From contig JACZKP010000103.1 in assembly GCA_014860005.1 (NCBI GenBank), positions 41,149-105,148 of the forward strand: DNA of 64,000 nt. Direction: 5' to 3'. Every line of letters starts with the position of its first letter. The first letter of the stretch is position 1. The notes under the pieces were generated by a model. It ran no database searches. It saw only the letters and a list, made by a program, of their open reading frames with translations, and was not told the origin of the DNA. Shown here in pieces: positions 51,251 to 60,681 of this stretch. The DNA comes from Verrucomicrobiota bacterium. GTDB taxonomy: Bacteria > Verrucomicrobiota > Verrucomicrobiae > Limisphaerales > UBA11358. The position numbers and the translations under genes are program-made.

Positions 51251-52750
51251 TCACGGTGCTTTAGCCCGGGATTTCGCTCCGCTAATCCGCGTCACCAACA
51301 TTCCGACCAGCAGAATGGTCAGCGTGCCGATGACCGTTACCAGGAAATTATGGAACGGGCTTTTCCACGCGGCCCACTCTCCGGTCAGTTTCGGCGACAG
51401 GCTCATCCAGATGATTACGAACACACCCATGAGCACGCCGGTAGCGGCGGCGGCGTTGGTGGCACGCCGGGAAATCAGCCCCAACAGAAACAGACCCAGC
51501 ATCCCACCGCTGAAAATGCCGGCCAATTCCCACCAGGCGTCGAGTGCGCTTTTCACGCGGATCATCGCCAGCGCCGTCAGGGTGCCGGCCGTGCCAAAGC
51601 CCAGCGTCGCCACGCGCAACACCCGCATGGACTCGCGCGCGTCCGCCCGGGGCCGGAAGTAGCGTTTATAGAGGTCACAAAGCGTCAGGGTGGCGGAACA
51701 ATTGATGGAACTGGCCAGCGTGGATTGCGCGGCGGCGAAGATGGCGGCAATCACCACCCCGCTTATGCCCACCGGGAGTCCGGCATGGATGAAATGCGGG
51801 AACACGGCGTCAGGTTTGTCCTGAAGACTCACGCCCACCGGGAGCAACTCCGGCCGCGCCGTGTAATAGGCAAACAACGCCGTGCCGATGAAGAGAAACA
51901 CCGCGGAGATCGGCAGATACATCATTGCGCCCAGCCAGACACTTTTCACCGCCTCGCGTTCCGAGCGCGCCGTGGCGTAGCGTTGCACGTAGCTTTGATC
52001 AATCCCGAAGTTTTGTAGGTTGATAAAAATGCCGTAGATCAACACCACCCAGACCGTCGGCGCGGCCAGGCTCGTGCCAAAGCTGCCGAGGCTGAACTTT
52101 TCGTGCTCGGCCGCGATGCGGAACACCTGGCCCGGTCCTTCCGGCATGCCGAATAGCAGCAATGCCGCGCACGCCAGCGCGCCGCCGATCAACACAATGC
52201 TTTGTACCACCTCCGACCAGATCACTCCTTCAATACCGCCCACCAGCGTGTACAGGACTGTGATGACGCCGGTCACGATGATGAGCGTGACGATGTTCCA
52301 TCCCGTCAACGGGGCTAGCGCCAGCGCGAGGAGATACATGATCGTGCCCATGCGCGCCAGTTGGGTGAGCAGGTAACAGAGCACTGCATAAGTGCGAGCC
52401 CAGGCCCCGAATCGTTGCTCCAAATGATGATAGGCGGAAACCTCTCCGGCGCGGCGGTAAAACGGGACAAACCATTTTACCGCCGCCACTGTGGCCAGCG
52501 GTATTGCCAGGCTGAACACAAAGCGATTCCAATTTCCCCCTACCGAACTGCCCGGCAGTGCCAGAAAGCTGATGCTACTGACATAGGTGCCGAAGATCGA
52601 AATTCCCACTGCCCAACCCGGCACTCCGCCACCGGCCCGCATAAACTGGTCCGGCGTGCCGCTGCGGCGACTGAACCACAGGCCCATCGCCACCATGCCC
52701 GCGAGATAGAGCACAATGACACCGAGATCAATGATCGGTAATTGAGCCAT
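51251..52750 (-). CDS. Sodium/solute symporter of a sialic-acid-like sugar operon
   Basis: A 499-residue SSS-family symporter with about 13 hydrophobic segments. It opens [20 protein letters not shown] and includes [20 protein letters not shown] and [13 protein letters not shown]. The family includes sialic acid transporters such as SiaT/NanT-like SSS members, and the operon context supports that; the substrate itself is not proven. It is the last gene of a leftward run starting at 57835, 34 bp after the sialidase-like gene at 52785. Confidence 0.84.
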   Translation of the reverse strand: MAQLPIIDLGVIVLYLAGMVAMGLWFSRRSGTPDQFMRAGGGVPGWAVGISIFGTYVSSISFLALPGSSVGGNWNRFVFSLAIPLATVAAVKWFVPFYRRAGEVSAYHHLEQRFGAWARTYAVLCYLLTQLARMGTIMYLLALALAPLTGWNIVTLIIVTGVITVLYTLVGGIEGVIWSEVVQSIVLIGGALACAALLLFGMPEGPGQVFRIAAEHEKFSLGSFGTSLAAPTVWVVLIYGIFINLQNFGIDQSYVQRYATARSEREAVKSVWLGAMMYLPISAVFLFIGTALFAYYTARPELLPVGVSLQDKPDAVFPHFIHAGLPVGISGVVIAAIFAAAQSTLASSINCSATLTLCDLYKRYFRPRADARESMRVLRVATLGFGTAGTLTALAMIRVKSALDAWWELAGIFSGGMLGLFLLGLISRRATNAAAATGVLMGVFVIIWMSLSPKLTGEWAAWKSPFHNFLVTVIGTLTILLVGMLVTRISGAKSRAKAP

Positions 52751-52784
52751 AAGAGTGTGCTGATGCGGAAGTGAAGCGCAGTGC

Positions 52785-53981
52785 TTACCTGGGCCACTGA
52801 CCGTCCGGCATCGGGCGCAACTGGAGTTTGGCCGGATCCAGCACGGCGTGTTTCACGCGCTGGCGCTTCCAGGTGTAAGTGATATGAACCCGCCCATCCT
52901 TGGCTTGCATGACGGCCGGATACGAATACTCGCCCGGTTCGTGTTCCAGCACGAGCGCCGCCTGCCAGTTCTGGCCGTCGGTGCTCACCGCGACATTCAA
53001 CGGGCTGCGGCCTTTGGCGACGTGATTATAGACCAGCAGATGGCGCCCGTCCTTGAGCGTGACCGCATCCGTGCCTGAATTGGGATTGGGCAATGCCGTC
53101 GCCGTCATCGCGCCCCACGTCTGAGCCAGATCGTCAGAGGCGATCTGAAAAATCATGCCCTGACGGGTGCGCCCGAGAGCCATGAGTTTATCGCCGCCCA
53201 GAAACAGAATGCTCGGTTGGATCGCGCTGAATTCCTTTCCGTCATTGACCGGTCCGACGCGGCTCCAGGTCTTGCCAAGATCACTGGTGCGCTCGAAATG
53301 CACACGCCAGCCGTCGTGCTCGGTGCTGGAGGGACACAGGATGTCGCCGTTGGCCAGTTGCACCGGTTTATTCTTCACCGGGCCGTCAATGTGCTCGGGC
53401 AAACGACGCGGCTCGGACCAGGTTTTGCCGCCATCGGTCGAGGTGGTCAACATTCCCCACCAGGTACGCGGGTCGGGACCTACTTTGTAAAACAGCATGA
53501 GCGGCCCCTGGCGTGGCTGAAACAAAACCGGATTCCAGCACGGATGCCGGTGCGCCGAACCGTCCGCCTTCAGGTATTGCACGCCGTTGGCAACTTCGAC
53601 CGGACTGGTCCATTTGCCGCGTTGCAGCCGTGAAACCCAGATGCCCACGTCGGGATGCTTTTCCCGCGTGCCGCCAAACCACGCCGCCACCACTCCGCTC
53701 TTCGATTCGGCGATGGTGGAGGCATGGCATTGCGGGAAGGGAGCCGTTTCGTAAATGAAGCCGGATTTTACCAGACCGGGCTGGGCAATGGCGGGCGCAG
53801 TCATGATGACCACGAGTCCTGCGTACACTGACAAAGCTCTCAGCGCAATTTCGCGGGTTGAACGACCGAAGCGCAGCCGCCAACGTGAGAAGGTGGCTGC
53901 GGTTCGGCACGCCCAAATCCGCCTCCTCACGTCGGCGGCTACAGGCGGGTTGAAGGAGAGAGCAAGCGTGGTTGGGTTCAT
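52785..53981 (-). CDS. Sialidase-like (BNR) propeller protein with repeat-coded N-terminal insert
   Basis: The 398-residue protein has Asp-box (BNR) motifs SxDxGxTW-like: [11 protein letters not shown] (near residue 190), [10 protein letters not shown] (near 240) and related [11 protein letters not shown]. Other sialidase-family marks are [20 protein letters not shown] and [10 protein letters not shown] signal sequence ([14 protein letters not shown]) begins only at residue 53. Residues 14-37 are coded by a family B palindrome and start with VAADVRRR, identical to the DinB-DnaE2 linker. It could cleave a glycosidic bond of a nonulosonic acid, or only bind it. It follows the DUF3748 gene by 8 bp. 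Confidence 0.78.
   Translation of the reverse strand: MNPTTLALSFNPPVAADVRRRIWACRTAATFSRWRLRFGRSTREIALRALSVYAGLVVIMTAPAIAQPGLVKSGFIYETAPFPQCHASTIAESKSGVVAAWFGGTREKHPDVGIWVSRLQRGKWTSPVEVANGVQYLKADGSAHRHPCWNPVLFQPRQGPLMLFYKVGPDPRTWWGMLTTSTDGGKTWSEPRRLPEHIDGPVKNKPVQLANGDILCPSSTEHDGWRVHFERTSDLGKTWSRVGPVNDGKEFSAIQPSILFLGGDKLMALGRTRQGMIFQIASDDLAQTWGAMTATALPNPNSGTDAVTLKDGRHLLVYNHVAKGRSPLNVAVSTDGQNWQAALVLEHEPGEYSYPAVMQAKDGRVHITYTWKRQRVKHAVLDPAKLQLRPMPDGQWPR
53873..53942. repeat. Palindromic element, family B, inside a sialidase-like gene
   Basis: Left arm GCAGCCGCCAACGTGAGAAG and right arm ending CCTCACGTCGGCGGCTAC are inverted copies with several mismatches over 25 bp. On the minus strand it is read in frame as VAADVRRR and following residues, near the start of the protein. 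Confidence 0.85.
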
Positions 53982-53989
53982 GGTGGCTT

Positions 53990-55423
53990 TCAGTTTTTGA
54001 GACTAACAATGCAGATGTGATTGCTAGAAAGACCGGCTTGGGAGTCGTGGCGCACGAAGGCAATTTTGCGTCCATCGGGCGAAAAAACACAAGCCTCGGG
54101 GCGCGGCGACTTCGCGTCATCCGTGCGCGCGGTCAGTCGCCGGGTTTCTCCGGTGGCCACGTCCGTCACGCAAACACGGTTATCCATCACGTGCGCGATC
54201 AACCGCCCGTCTGGATGCCACGTGAAGGCCGAGGCGATGGAATGAACGTTGCGCGTCACCTGCCGGAGCGCCCCGCCGTTCGGAGAAACCGTCCACAGTT
54301 GCGCCACGCCATTATCATCCTTCATCAGGAACGCGATTTGGAATCCGTCGGGCGAACAGCGCAGCCAGTGCCGCGGGCCCTGGATACCGGGAAACTTGCG
54401 GTCAGCGGTAAAGGTGAGCCTCCTTTGCTTCACGCCTTGGGGTGGGAACGGCGCGCGTGTTGCCGTGCCCGCCAGCGGGCCTTCCCCCGTCTGCGTCAAA
54501 TCATTAGGCAGATCAACGATGAACACTTCTGAGATCGTCTCGCCTCGTGCCGTAACCACGTTTCCCTGGAAGGCCAGCGCACGTTTCTGCCGCGTTCCAT
54601 CGGTGCGGACGTAACCGTTTGTGCCCACCCACCCCTCTTCGAACGCGCGTTTGATTTCGTCCGAGCCGGGTCTGGGACTTGCGGTGGTGCGAGCCGCCAA
54701 CACCGTGAAGTATTCGCCGTCATGGTTGCGCGGGTGATCTTTCCCAACCCGCACGCCGTCAGCAATCGGCACACTCACACCAATGTTGCGCAGGTTGATG
54801 TCGTTCGTCGCGGTGGCTTCCTTGAACTGCGCGAGCACATGATCTTCGTATGTAAAACTCACCCAATCGCCGGCGGCATCCCAGACATGCACGTGCGAGC
54901 CGCCGCGCAGTGCGCCCGGCGTGAACGGCGGTGTGAGGTCGCGCGCATCGAGATTCCTCGCCACCCCGGTCCGGGTGGCATCCACCATCACACCCTGCCG
55001 ATGATAGGCGTTGTATTGCCAGTCCGGCGTCGGGTTCTCCGGGCCGAGAATAAAGACGACCTTCTGCTCGCGCGGGTGAAATGTCACCACCCCGCAGTGC
55101 GCGCCGTTTGCCGCGCGATAGAGTTCGCGCACTTCGCCGGTTTCGACGTTGACCATTTCAATCGTCGAACCGTCGAATTTTTCACCTGCTGCGTCGCTGC
55201 GCGTGTCATAAGCGATCCAACGACTGTCCGGCGACCAGACGCCGGTGTTGGTCAACAACCGTCCGCCGGGACCACGCGTGATCTGACGTTCCTGGACATC
55301 AGGCAGGCCGGTGGCGGAGTTCGAGTTGGCAGCCATAGTCAGTTCCGGGTGAACCATGATCGCTGTCCCAACCAGCATGGCTGCGGCAGTGACAACAATT
55401 CTGGTGCTACCCGGAGCAACCAT
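53990..55423 (-). CDS. DUF3748 (YidR-like) TolB-type propeller protein
   Basis: About 477 residues with a signal peptide-like start (IVVTAAAMLVGTAIMVHPELTMA). Repeated WD40/TolB-like blades carry GVWSPDSRWIAYDTRSD, VVTFHPREQKVVFILG, LRCSPDGFQIAFLMKDD and ACVFSPDGRKIAFVRHD. The combined pattern, with GGSHVHVWDAAGDWVSFTYE in the middle, fits DUF3748, the family of E. coli YidR. Function is unknown. It sits in a five-gene operon with two sialidase-like genes and an aldolase. ATG 55423 is preferred; a longer start reads through a family A palindrome. Confidence 0.78.
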   Translation of the reverse strand: MVAPGSTRIVVTAAAMLVGTAIMVHPELTMAANSNSATGLPDVQERQITRGPGGRLLTNTGVWSPDSRWIAYDTRSDAAGEKFDGSTIEMVNVETGEVRELYRAANGAHCGVVTFHPREQKVVFILGPENPTPDWQYNAYHRQGVMVDATRTGVARNLDARDLTPPFTPGALRGGSHVHVWDAAGDWVSFTYEDHVLAQFKEATATNDINLRNIGVSVPIADGVRVGKDHPRNHDGEYFTVLAARTTASPRPGSDEIKRAFEEGWVGTNGYVRTDGTRQKRALAFQGNVVTARGETISEVFIVDLPNDLTQTGEGPLAGTATRAPFPPQGVKQRRLTFTADRKFPGIQGPRHWLRCSPDGFQIAFLMKDDNGVAQLWTVSPNGGALRQVTRNVHSIASAFTWHPDGRLIAHVMDNRVCVTDVATGETRRLTARTDDAKSPRPEACVFSPDGRKIAFVRHDSQAGLSSNHICIVSLKN

Positions 55424-55439
55424 AATCCGGCATCGGGCC

Positions 55440-55511
55440 GGAGCGCGGAGAGCTTTGTCCGCGAGTTTCGAGGGCGTGGTTCGCGCGGACAAAGCTGTCC
55501 GCGCTCCGAGG
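55440..55511. repeat. Palindromic element, family A
   Basis: The 72-bp element has ends GGAGCGCGGAGAGCTTTGTC and GACAAAGCTGTCCGCGCTCC. It is the second copy of the element at 16276 in the polymerase gene. It sits upstream of the DUF3748 start and, if translation began at ATG 55549, would be in frame. Confidence 0.88.
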
Positions 55512-55571
55512 AACAATTCATCGAGAGTTGGCGGAAAAGCACAGAGCATGGCATCAGTCCCCCGTTCGCCT

Positions 55572-56543
55572 TCACGCCAGCAGCCCTGTCTCGCGCAGGA
55601 TATCCCGGACCTTGTCCCGTTCGGGCGCCCGAAATCGGTGAAACGGTTCAGCCATGAAATCCTCGCACAACCCCAGCAGCGAACACGCACACTTCATCCC
55701 CTTGACCACCGACGACGCATGCCGGCCCACGGAGTAGATTTGGCCCAAGGCCAGCAACTGCCGCTGCAATTCATTCATCCGTGCGCCCTCCCCCCGCTCC
55801 ACGGCGTCAAACAATTCCACGAACAACCGCGGATGATAATTCGCCCCGCCATTCACCCCGCCATCACCGCCGCGCCGCACGGTTTCCGCCAGCAAGCTTT
55901 CGTCCCCAACGAGCACGGACCAATCCGGCCGCTCGCGTTTCAGCGCCAGCACCTGATCAAAGTAGTCGAGGTTGCCGGAACTGTCCTTTACGCCGACAAT
56001 CTTCTCCTGCTGGAGCACACACCGCAGCGTCTCCGGCGCAAACGAAATCTTGGTCATCTGCGGCATGTTGTAGAGAAACAGAGGCAGCGGCAGTTCCGGC
56101 AGCAGGCGCTCGATGAACTCCAGCAGTTCCGGCTGGCCCGCCGGAAAGTAATACGGCGCCGAGAGCACCAACGCCGACGCACCCGCATCGGCGGCGTGCC
56201 GGGCCAGACCCAGCAGTTCGACAAACGATGTGTCCGTGACGCCAACCAGCAAGGGCACGCGCTGCTTCACCTGGCGGCAGGCGCGGTCAATCAATTCGCG
56301 CCGCAGCCGGTAACTCAAGCTGGGCGCTTCACCGCTCGTCCCCAGGATAAACAGGCCATGCACGCCGCCGACGAGGATGTGTTCAATCAGCCGCTCCAAA
56401 CCCGCGACATCCAGTTCGTCGCGTCCGCGCAAGGGTGTGATCATGGGGGGCACAATCCCCCGCAACGGGCGCGGCAGAGTTGGCGTTCGTGGTGGCGACA
56501 CCAACGATGAAGGTTGCGCAGGGAGCGGACTCGCGGTGCTCAT
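55572..56543 (-). CDS. DapA/NanA-family aldolase (candidate N-acetylneuraminate lyase-like)
   Basis: The 323-residue class I aldolase has the family motif [13 protein letters not shown] (near residue 65), Tyr158 in [10 protein letters not shown] and Schiff-base Lys186 in [11 protein letters not shown]. This family includes dihydrodipicolinate synthase, N-acetylneuraminate lyase and KDG aldolase. Operon context with two sialidase-like proteins and an SSS transporter favours a lyase for a sialic-acid-like or keto-deoxy sugar acid over lysine synthesis. A Pro/Ser/Thr-rich N-terminal extension of about 25 residues is unusual. Its start overlaps the upstream gene's stop by 4 bp. Confidence 0.85.
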   Translation of the reverse strand: MSTASPLPAQPSSLVSPPRTPTLPRPLRGIVPPMITPLRGRDELDVAGLERLIEHILVGGVHGLFILGTSGEAPSLSYRLRRELIDRACRQVKQRVPLLVGVTDTSFVELLGLARHAADAGASALVLSAPYYFPAGQPELLEFIERLLPELPLPLFLYNMPQMTKISFAPETLRCVLQQEKIVGVKDSSGNLDYFDQVLALKRERPDWSVLVGDESLLAETVRRGGDGGVNGGANYHPRLFVELFDAVERGEGARMNELQRQLLALGQIYSVGRHASSVVKGMKCACSLLGLCEDFMAEPFHRFRAPERDKVRDILRETGLLA

Positions 56544-57835
56544 GGCTGTTTTCGGGGTTGGGTTTCGCCGGGCCGGCTGGTGGCGGGCGGATTCGCTTCC
56601 GGCATGGGCACGGAATCCCCCATCGTCAGTGCGCGAAAATTCCTCCAGCGATGAAACGTCATAAAGTTCGCATCGTGATTGTTCCGCGCGCCGCCCTCGG
56701 CGTCGTCAAACGCCGTGCGCACCACGGCAATCAGGTCGTCACCGTCAAAATGCCAGTCGGGATACTGGAAGCCATGCTTTGCGACGTCCGGGTGATACAA
56801 GAGAACGCAGCGCGTAGTCCACTGGCGGAGATCGCGCGAGGCCACCAAGGCCAGCGTGTTGCGGATGCCGCCCGGCCGGCCGGCGCTCTGATGCCGCTCC
56901 GGCACAATCGTCGCCAGTGACCAGTAAAGATCGCTCGGCGGGTCAAAGCGGATGGTGAATTTCTTCGCGCCGCCCGGAAAATCAACGAACCCGGTCGCCG
57001 GGTCGAAGGATGATGTTTTTCCATCGGCACTGACATTAACAATCGCCGCCTTCTCCGGACAGCCCGGCGTGTCCACGCGCAGAATGTTCACGATGCGGCT
57101 CTCGCGGGTCACGACCGCGTTGCCTTCCAACCAGGCGCGGAAATCGCCGTTCAGCCAGGTTGCGTCGCGAAACAGAAAATTACTGAACGTCCAGTTGGCC
57201 GCTTTCAGCAAGTCCGCATCCACCGGAATGGACAACATGCCCGCGCCATAACGTTCACCCCATTTGTTCCCGCCTGACGCATCCTCGAACGCGCGCCAGA
57301 GCCGGCCGTTATGTTCCACCACCGGCATGGGTGCGGTATGATACTCGGCCCGCGCGGTGAGCAATCCGCTCGCCGCATCGCGCGGTTCGGTCCAGGTCAC
57401 GCCGCCATCGGTGGACCGCCGAATGACAATCCGCCCATGATGTTTGTCCGTGCCCATAAGATAAGCCGCGCCGCGATGTGTGAAGAGATTCTGCCAGAAG
57501 AGACATTTCAGCCGCGTCACTTCCTTCCAGGTCGCCCCGCGGTCGGACGAACGAAACACCGCCACGGTGGGACATTCGTGTTCCTTGCTCTTCGGCCCGA
57601 AGAAATCGTGCGACGCCAGATAATCGCCGTTGGTCAGCACCGTGAGACTCGGCGAGCCGATGTAAAGTCCCGAGGACTTCGGGGTGTAATCAATCACCAC
57701 CCCGGGCGGAGCTGCCATAACTGGAACGGCTGAGGCAACAACCAAGCCAAGAGTCAAAAGCCAAACACCCAATCCGAGAATGGGAAACCCGGTGCATTTT
57801 GGCAGCCGTTGCTTTGGAGCGTGTTTCATTTGCAT
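56540..57835 (-). CDS. Secreted exo-sialidase-like protein
   Basis: About 431 residues. A signal peptide ([22 protein letters not shown]) is followed by a sialidase-type propeller: [20 protein letters not shown], Asp-box motifs [11 protein letters not shown] and [31 protein letters not shown], and [16 protein letters not shown]. It is the first gene of the leftward operon. A GGGGAG ribosome site lies 7 bp before ATG 57835, which decides the start over the ATG at 57829 and the upstream frame to 57889. It probably acts on glycans outside the cell; true sialidase activity is not shown. Confidence 0.82.
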   Translation of the reverse strand: MQMKHAPKQRLPKCTGFPILGLGVWLLTLGLVVASAVPVMAAPPGVVIDYTPKSSGLYIGSPSLTVLTNGDYLASHDFFGPKSKEHECPTVAVFRSSDRGATWKEVTRLKCLFWQNLFTHRGAAYLMGTDKHHGRIVIRRSTDGGVTWTEPRDAASGLLTARAEYHTAPMPVVEHNGRLWRAFEDASGGNKWGERYGAGMLSIPVDADLLKAANWTFSNFLFRDATWLNGDFRAWLEGNAVVTRESRIVNILRVDTPGCPEKAAIVNVSADGKTSSFDPATGFVDFPGGAKKFTIRFDPPSDLYWSLATIVPERHQSAGRPGGIRNTLALVASRDLRQWTTRCVLLYHPDVAKHGFQYPDWHFDGDDLIAVVRTAFDDAEGGARNNHDANFMTFHRWRNFRALTMGDSVPMPEANPPATSRPGETQPRKQP

Positions 57836-57948
57836 TTTTAGACTCCCCATTTGGCTCGCGTGAGTCTTCGATTGAGACGTGGTGGTCACAATTGTGGTTT
57901 CGGGTTCGATTGCCTTGATCTTGGATTCAGTGGGCTTTGCTTGTCAAT

Positions 57949-57972
57949 CCGCAGATATCACCGCAGATATCA
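57949..57972. promoter_or_regulatory. Perfect 12-bp tandem repeat upstream of the sialidase operon
   Basis: CCGCAGATATCA occurs twice head-to-tail, followed by CCG. It lies about 114 bp upstream of the operon start and 160 bp before the divergent isomerase-like gene. Such paired sites often bind a sugar-responsive regulator; no regulator gene is adjacent. Confidence 0.4.
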
Positions 57973-58132
57973 CCGTGGGACTTGGGCAGAGTCCATCCAC
58001 GGCGGGCGTCAATCCACGTGGAGTGCCGACTTGAATGACTGCGAAGCTCACATAGCAAAGCGCGCGTTCGCCGGCAATCCGCCGCGAATCAGCTTCTAAT
58101 CTGGCGCCTTCCCGTTATAGGCTGCCGCAGCC

Positions 58133-58981
58133 ATGAAACTCGGGATCATCAATAGTTCTTTCGTTCAAGCTGGCGTGAACACCGCCACCGGCCTCCGGCA
58201 TATCGCGCGCATCGGGTTCGATTGCGTGGACATTCATACCGAAGCGATCGGCATTTCGAGGAATGAGGTCAGCTTGGTCGCCCGGACCTGTGATCGGCTT
58301 GGGTTGCCCATCATTTCACTGCCGCTCAGTTCCCTCGGCTTGACGGATTTCAGTGAACCGGTCCGCGAGTTTCATCTGTCGCGCACCCGGAAGTTCATTG
58401 ATCTCGCCCGCACCTGGCGGGCGAAGAACGTTTTGCTCGTGTTGGGAGAGTATCTCTGGCAGCGCGAAGTCATACCGCCGCCCGTCCAATGGCAATGGGC
58501 CGTTGAGAGCTGCCGCCGCCTTGGGGATTATGCGGAAAAGCGCGGAATTGATCTCGCGCTCGAACTCGAACCGTTTCGCCTCAGCCTGCTCAACAGCGTG
58601 GATGCGATGATCCGGTTCGTAGATGAGTGCGGTCATCCCCGCGTGCGCGCCAACATAGACATCAGCCATCTGGTTTTGTCCGACGCCAGCCCCGCCGAGG
58701 TGAAGCGCTTCAAGGGCAAGGCGATTCATGTGCATCTCAGCGATTGCGACGGCAAGGTTCACGGGGATCTTCCACCGGGACGCGGCGTGGTGAAATTCAT
58801 GCCCTACTTGCACGCGATCAAGGAACTCGACCTCGATGGCGTCGTGTCCGTCGAACTGGAATATCCGCCGGACCCAAAGCAGATCGTGGCCTGGGTCGAG
58901 GAGGCCTATCAGGCGACGGCGAAGTTGATGGACCTGGCGGGCCTGAGAGAATGCAACAACCAAACTCCAAACACCAAATAA
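58133..58981 (+). CDS. Sugar phosphate isomerase/epimerase (AP-endonuclease-2 fold)
   Basis: A 282-residue TIM-barrel protein. LGIINSSFVQAGVNTATGL starts it; then HTEAIGISRNEV, LELEPFRLSLLNS with a metal Glu, NIDISHLVLSD and HVHLSDCDGKVHGDLPPGRG with His/Asp ligands, and VELEYPPD near the end. The family acts on sugars or cyclitols using divalent metals; the substrate is unknown. The last 8 residues and stop are within a family F palindrome, so its C-terminus (NNQTPNTK) is repeat-derived. A related gene follows at 59096. Confidence 0.82.
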   Translation: MKLGIINSSFVQAGVNTATGLRHIARIGFDCVDIHTEAIGISRNEVSLVARTCDRLGLPIISLPLSSLGLTDFSEPVREFHLSRTRKFIDLARTWRAKNVLLVLGEYLWQREVIPPPVQWQWAVESCRRLGDYAEKRGIDLALELEPFRLSLLNSVDAMIRFVDECGHPRVRANIDISHLVLSDASPAEVKRFKGKAIHVHLSDCDGKVHGDLPPGRGVVKFMPYLHAIKELDLDGVVSVELEYPPDPKQIVAWVEEAYQATAKLMDLAGLRECNNQTPNTK

Positions 58982-59068
58982 CCCACAAGTCCCAAACTCC
59001 AGGCAATGTCCCCTGCCAGGATTGATACAATTGGGTGATTGAAGCTTGGTGTTTTTTGGAGTTTGGTT
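58957..59068. repeat. Palindromic element, family F, between two isomerase-like genes
   Basis: Left arm AACCAAACTCCAAACACCAA (58957-58977) pairs with TTGGTGTTTTTTGGAGTTTG (59046-59065). The left arm codes the last residues of the upstream gene. It is much more AT-rich than its surroundings, which fits insertion. Confidence 0.78.
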
Positions 59069-59095
59069 TTTGGTCTTTGGTGTTTAACTCTACCA

Positions 59096-60061
59096 ATGCG
59101 AATCGGATGTCTTACAGATGCCAATGTGGAGCGGCTCGACTGGGCCCAACGTCACGGTTTTGGTTCGGTTGCCTGGATGGGCTTCGCCAACAGCTTTGCC
59201 GCGCCAGGCAAGGAAAGCTGGCGCGCGGATGCCGAACACTTCGCGGCGGAAGCCGGCGCCCGCAAACTCCGCATCTCCGCCATCGGCGCGCTGTATCAAA
59301 ACCCGCTCGACCCAGCCCAATCGGAGTACGCCCATACGGTTTTTCGTCGTGCGATTGAGGTGGCTGCGCTGATTGGGGTGAAAACGGTTTCCGGTTTCGC
59401 AGGCGCGGTCATTGAAACGACCGTTAATGAGCGCGGCGGTAATCCGGTTTACACTCCGCTGGAGAATTTCCTGCCCCGCGTCATCGCTTTCTGGGAGCCG
59501 CTGGCCCGTTACGCCGCGGATCACGGCGTGCGTCTCGCGTTCGAGCATTGTCCGCAAGGCCAATTTCACCTGCCCATCATGCACTACAATTTTCTCGGCC
59601 AGCCAGCGATGTGGGAGCGGTTTTTCAACGCGACCCAATGCGAGAACCTGGGCATTGAATGGGACGCCAGCCATCTGATCTGCCAGTTTATTGATCCCGT
59701 GCTGAACCTCCACAAATTCGGCTCACGGATCTTTCACGTTCATGCCAAGGATGCGTTCATCAATCCCCGGTTGCTCGAGGTGTATGGCCCCTGCCATCCC
59801 GGCGTGGCCGAACATCGCTGGCCCGGTTTTGGCCAGGCCAACTGGTCCGAGATCATCCACGCCCTGCTTCGCGCCGGTTACGATTCCGACCTTAACCTTG
59901 AAGGCTGGCACGACCCGGTGTTACGAGATCACCCTCCAGTCGCCTCTGCCGAACATTCTGACGCGCGCCGACCGCTCGCGGGACGCCAGTTTGAAGACCA
60001 GGGCTTGTTGCTTGCGAAAAAGTGGTTGGAGCAATTCGCGCCGAAGGAAGCCTTGGCTTGA
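59096..60061 (+). CDS. Sugar phosphate isomerase/epimerase (AP-endonuclease-2 fold)
   Basis: A 321-residue TIM-barrel protein. MRIGCLTDANVERLDW opens it, followed by WMGFANSFAAPG, AFEHCPQGQFHLPIMH with a metal Glu, IEWDASHLICQFIDP, FHVHAKDAFINPRLLE and LNLEGWHDPV. It is a distant relative of the gene at 58133. A longer start at 59039 reads through a family F palindrome and looks misleadingly like a signal peptide (MKLGVFWSLVFGLW...); ATG 59096 gives the natural start. Substrate unknown; a cyclitol or keto-sugar is typical. Confidence 0.83.
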   Translation: MRIGCLTDANVERLDWAQRHGFGSVAWMGFANSFAAPGKESWRADAEHFAAEAGARKLRISAIGALYQNPLDPAQSEYAHTVFRRAIEVAALIGVKTVSGFAGAVIETTVNERGGNPVYTPLENFLPRVIAFWEPLARYAADHGVRLAFEHCPQGQFHLPIMHYNFLGQPAMWERFFNATQCENLGIEWDASHLICQFIDPVLNLHKFGSRIFHVHAKDAFINPRLLEVYGPCHPGVAEHRWPGFGQANWSEIIHALLRAGYDSDLNLEGWHDPVLRDHPPVASAEHSDARRPLAGRQFEDQGLLLAKKWLEQFAPKEALA

Positions 60062-60097
60062 CTTGACATTTGGTCGCCGCTGCTGAGAGTGCCGCGA

Positions 60098-60580
60098 ATG
60101 AAATCATCCGGTGTGCTCAAACAGGTCTTGCTGGTGTTCCTTGCCGCGGTGGCATTGTACGCGTTGAGTTACAGTTGGATTGAACAACGCCGCACGCGCA
60201 AGGGTCCATGGGAAGTCAGCTTTGCTCGCGCAGGTTCCGGCGCGGCGCGGATCACGATCAATCAACCCGCCTTGGGCATTACGAACGTACAGATTGACCT
60301 GGTCGGCGCCACAGTGGCCTCGACGAATGAGCATCTCACGCTGCGCTTTGCCGACGCCCGTCCCGTTCCATTCGCTGTGCCGTACGGCCAGTGCCTCTTT
60401 CAGGACACAACCTTCCTGCCGGGCACGGTTGTGCTCAGCCTGTTCGGCCATGAAGTCCAACTCATTCCCCGCGTGCTGACCGTCGACGGACAGGAACACG
60501 ATTGGAAATCCAGCATGCTACTATCCCTGTCCGTAACAAACTCGTCGCCGACACATCCCACAGAATCCGCAGCCCCATGA
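60098..60580 (+). CDS. Hypothetical membrane-anchored protein
   Basis: About 160 residues with one N-terminal hydrophobic helix (VLLVFLAAVALYALSYSWI) and a beta-rich outside domain (PWEVSFARAGSGAARITI, LRFADARPVPFAVPYG, HEVQLIPRVLTVDGQ). No domain is recognised. It lies 36 bp after the isomerase-like gene on the same strand and may share its transcript. ATG 60098 is preferred to the GTG at 60089. Confidence 0.55.
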   Translation: MKSSGVLKQVLLVFLAAVALYALSYSWIEQRRTRKGPWEVSFARAGSGAARITINQPALGITNVQIDLVGATVASTNEHLTLRFADARPVPFAVPYGQCLFQDTTFLPGTVVLSLFGHEVQLIPRVLTVDGQEHDWKSSMLLSLSVTNSSPTHPTESAAP

Positions 60581-60586
60581 CCAGGC

Positions 60587-60611
60587 GTAGCCGCCGAGGC
60601 GATGGGGCGGA
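60587..60611. repeat. Degenerate half copy of palindromic family B
   Basis: GTAGCCGCCGAGGCGATGGG followed by GCGGA matches the left arm of family B at about 20 of 25 positions. No second arm is seen. It lies in the gap before the deacylase gene. Confidence 0.5.
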
Positions 60612-60681
60612 TGAAATGGAGGGGTCTAAGTGTCTTCGCTTGGCCTTGGCATTTCGTGAGTCGGACTGCTAAAGTCAGCGC

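Noticed and set aside
59039..59095. Signal peptide for the second isomerase-like protein
   Set aside because: The apparent signal is translated palindrome; the family N-terminus begins at 59096.
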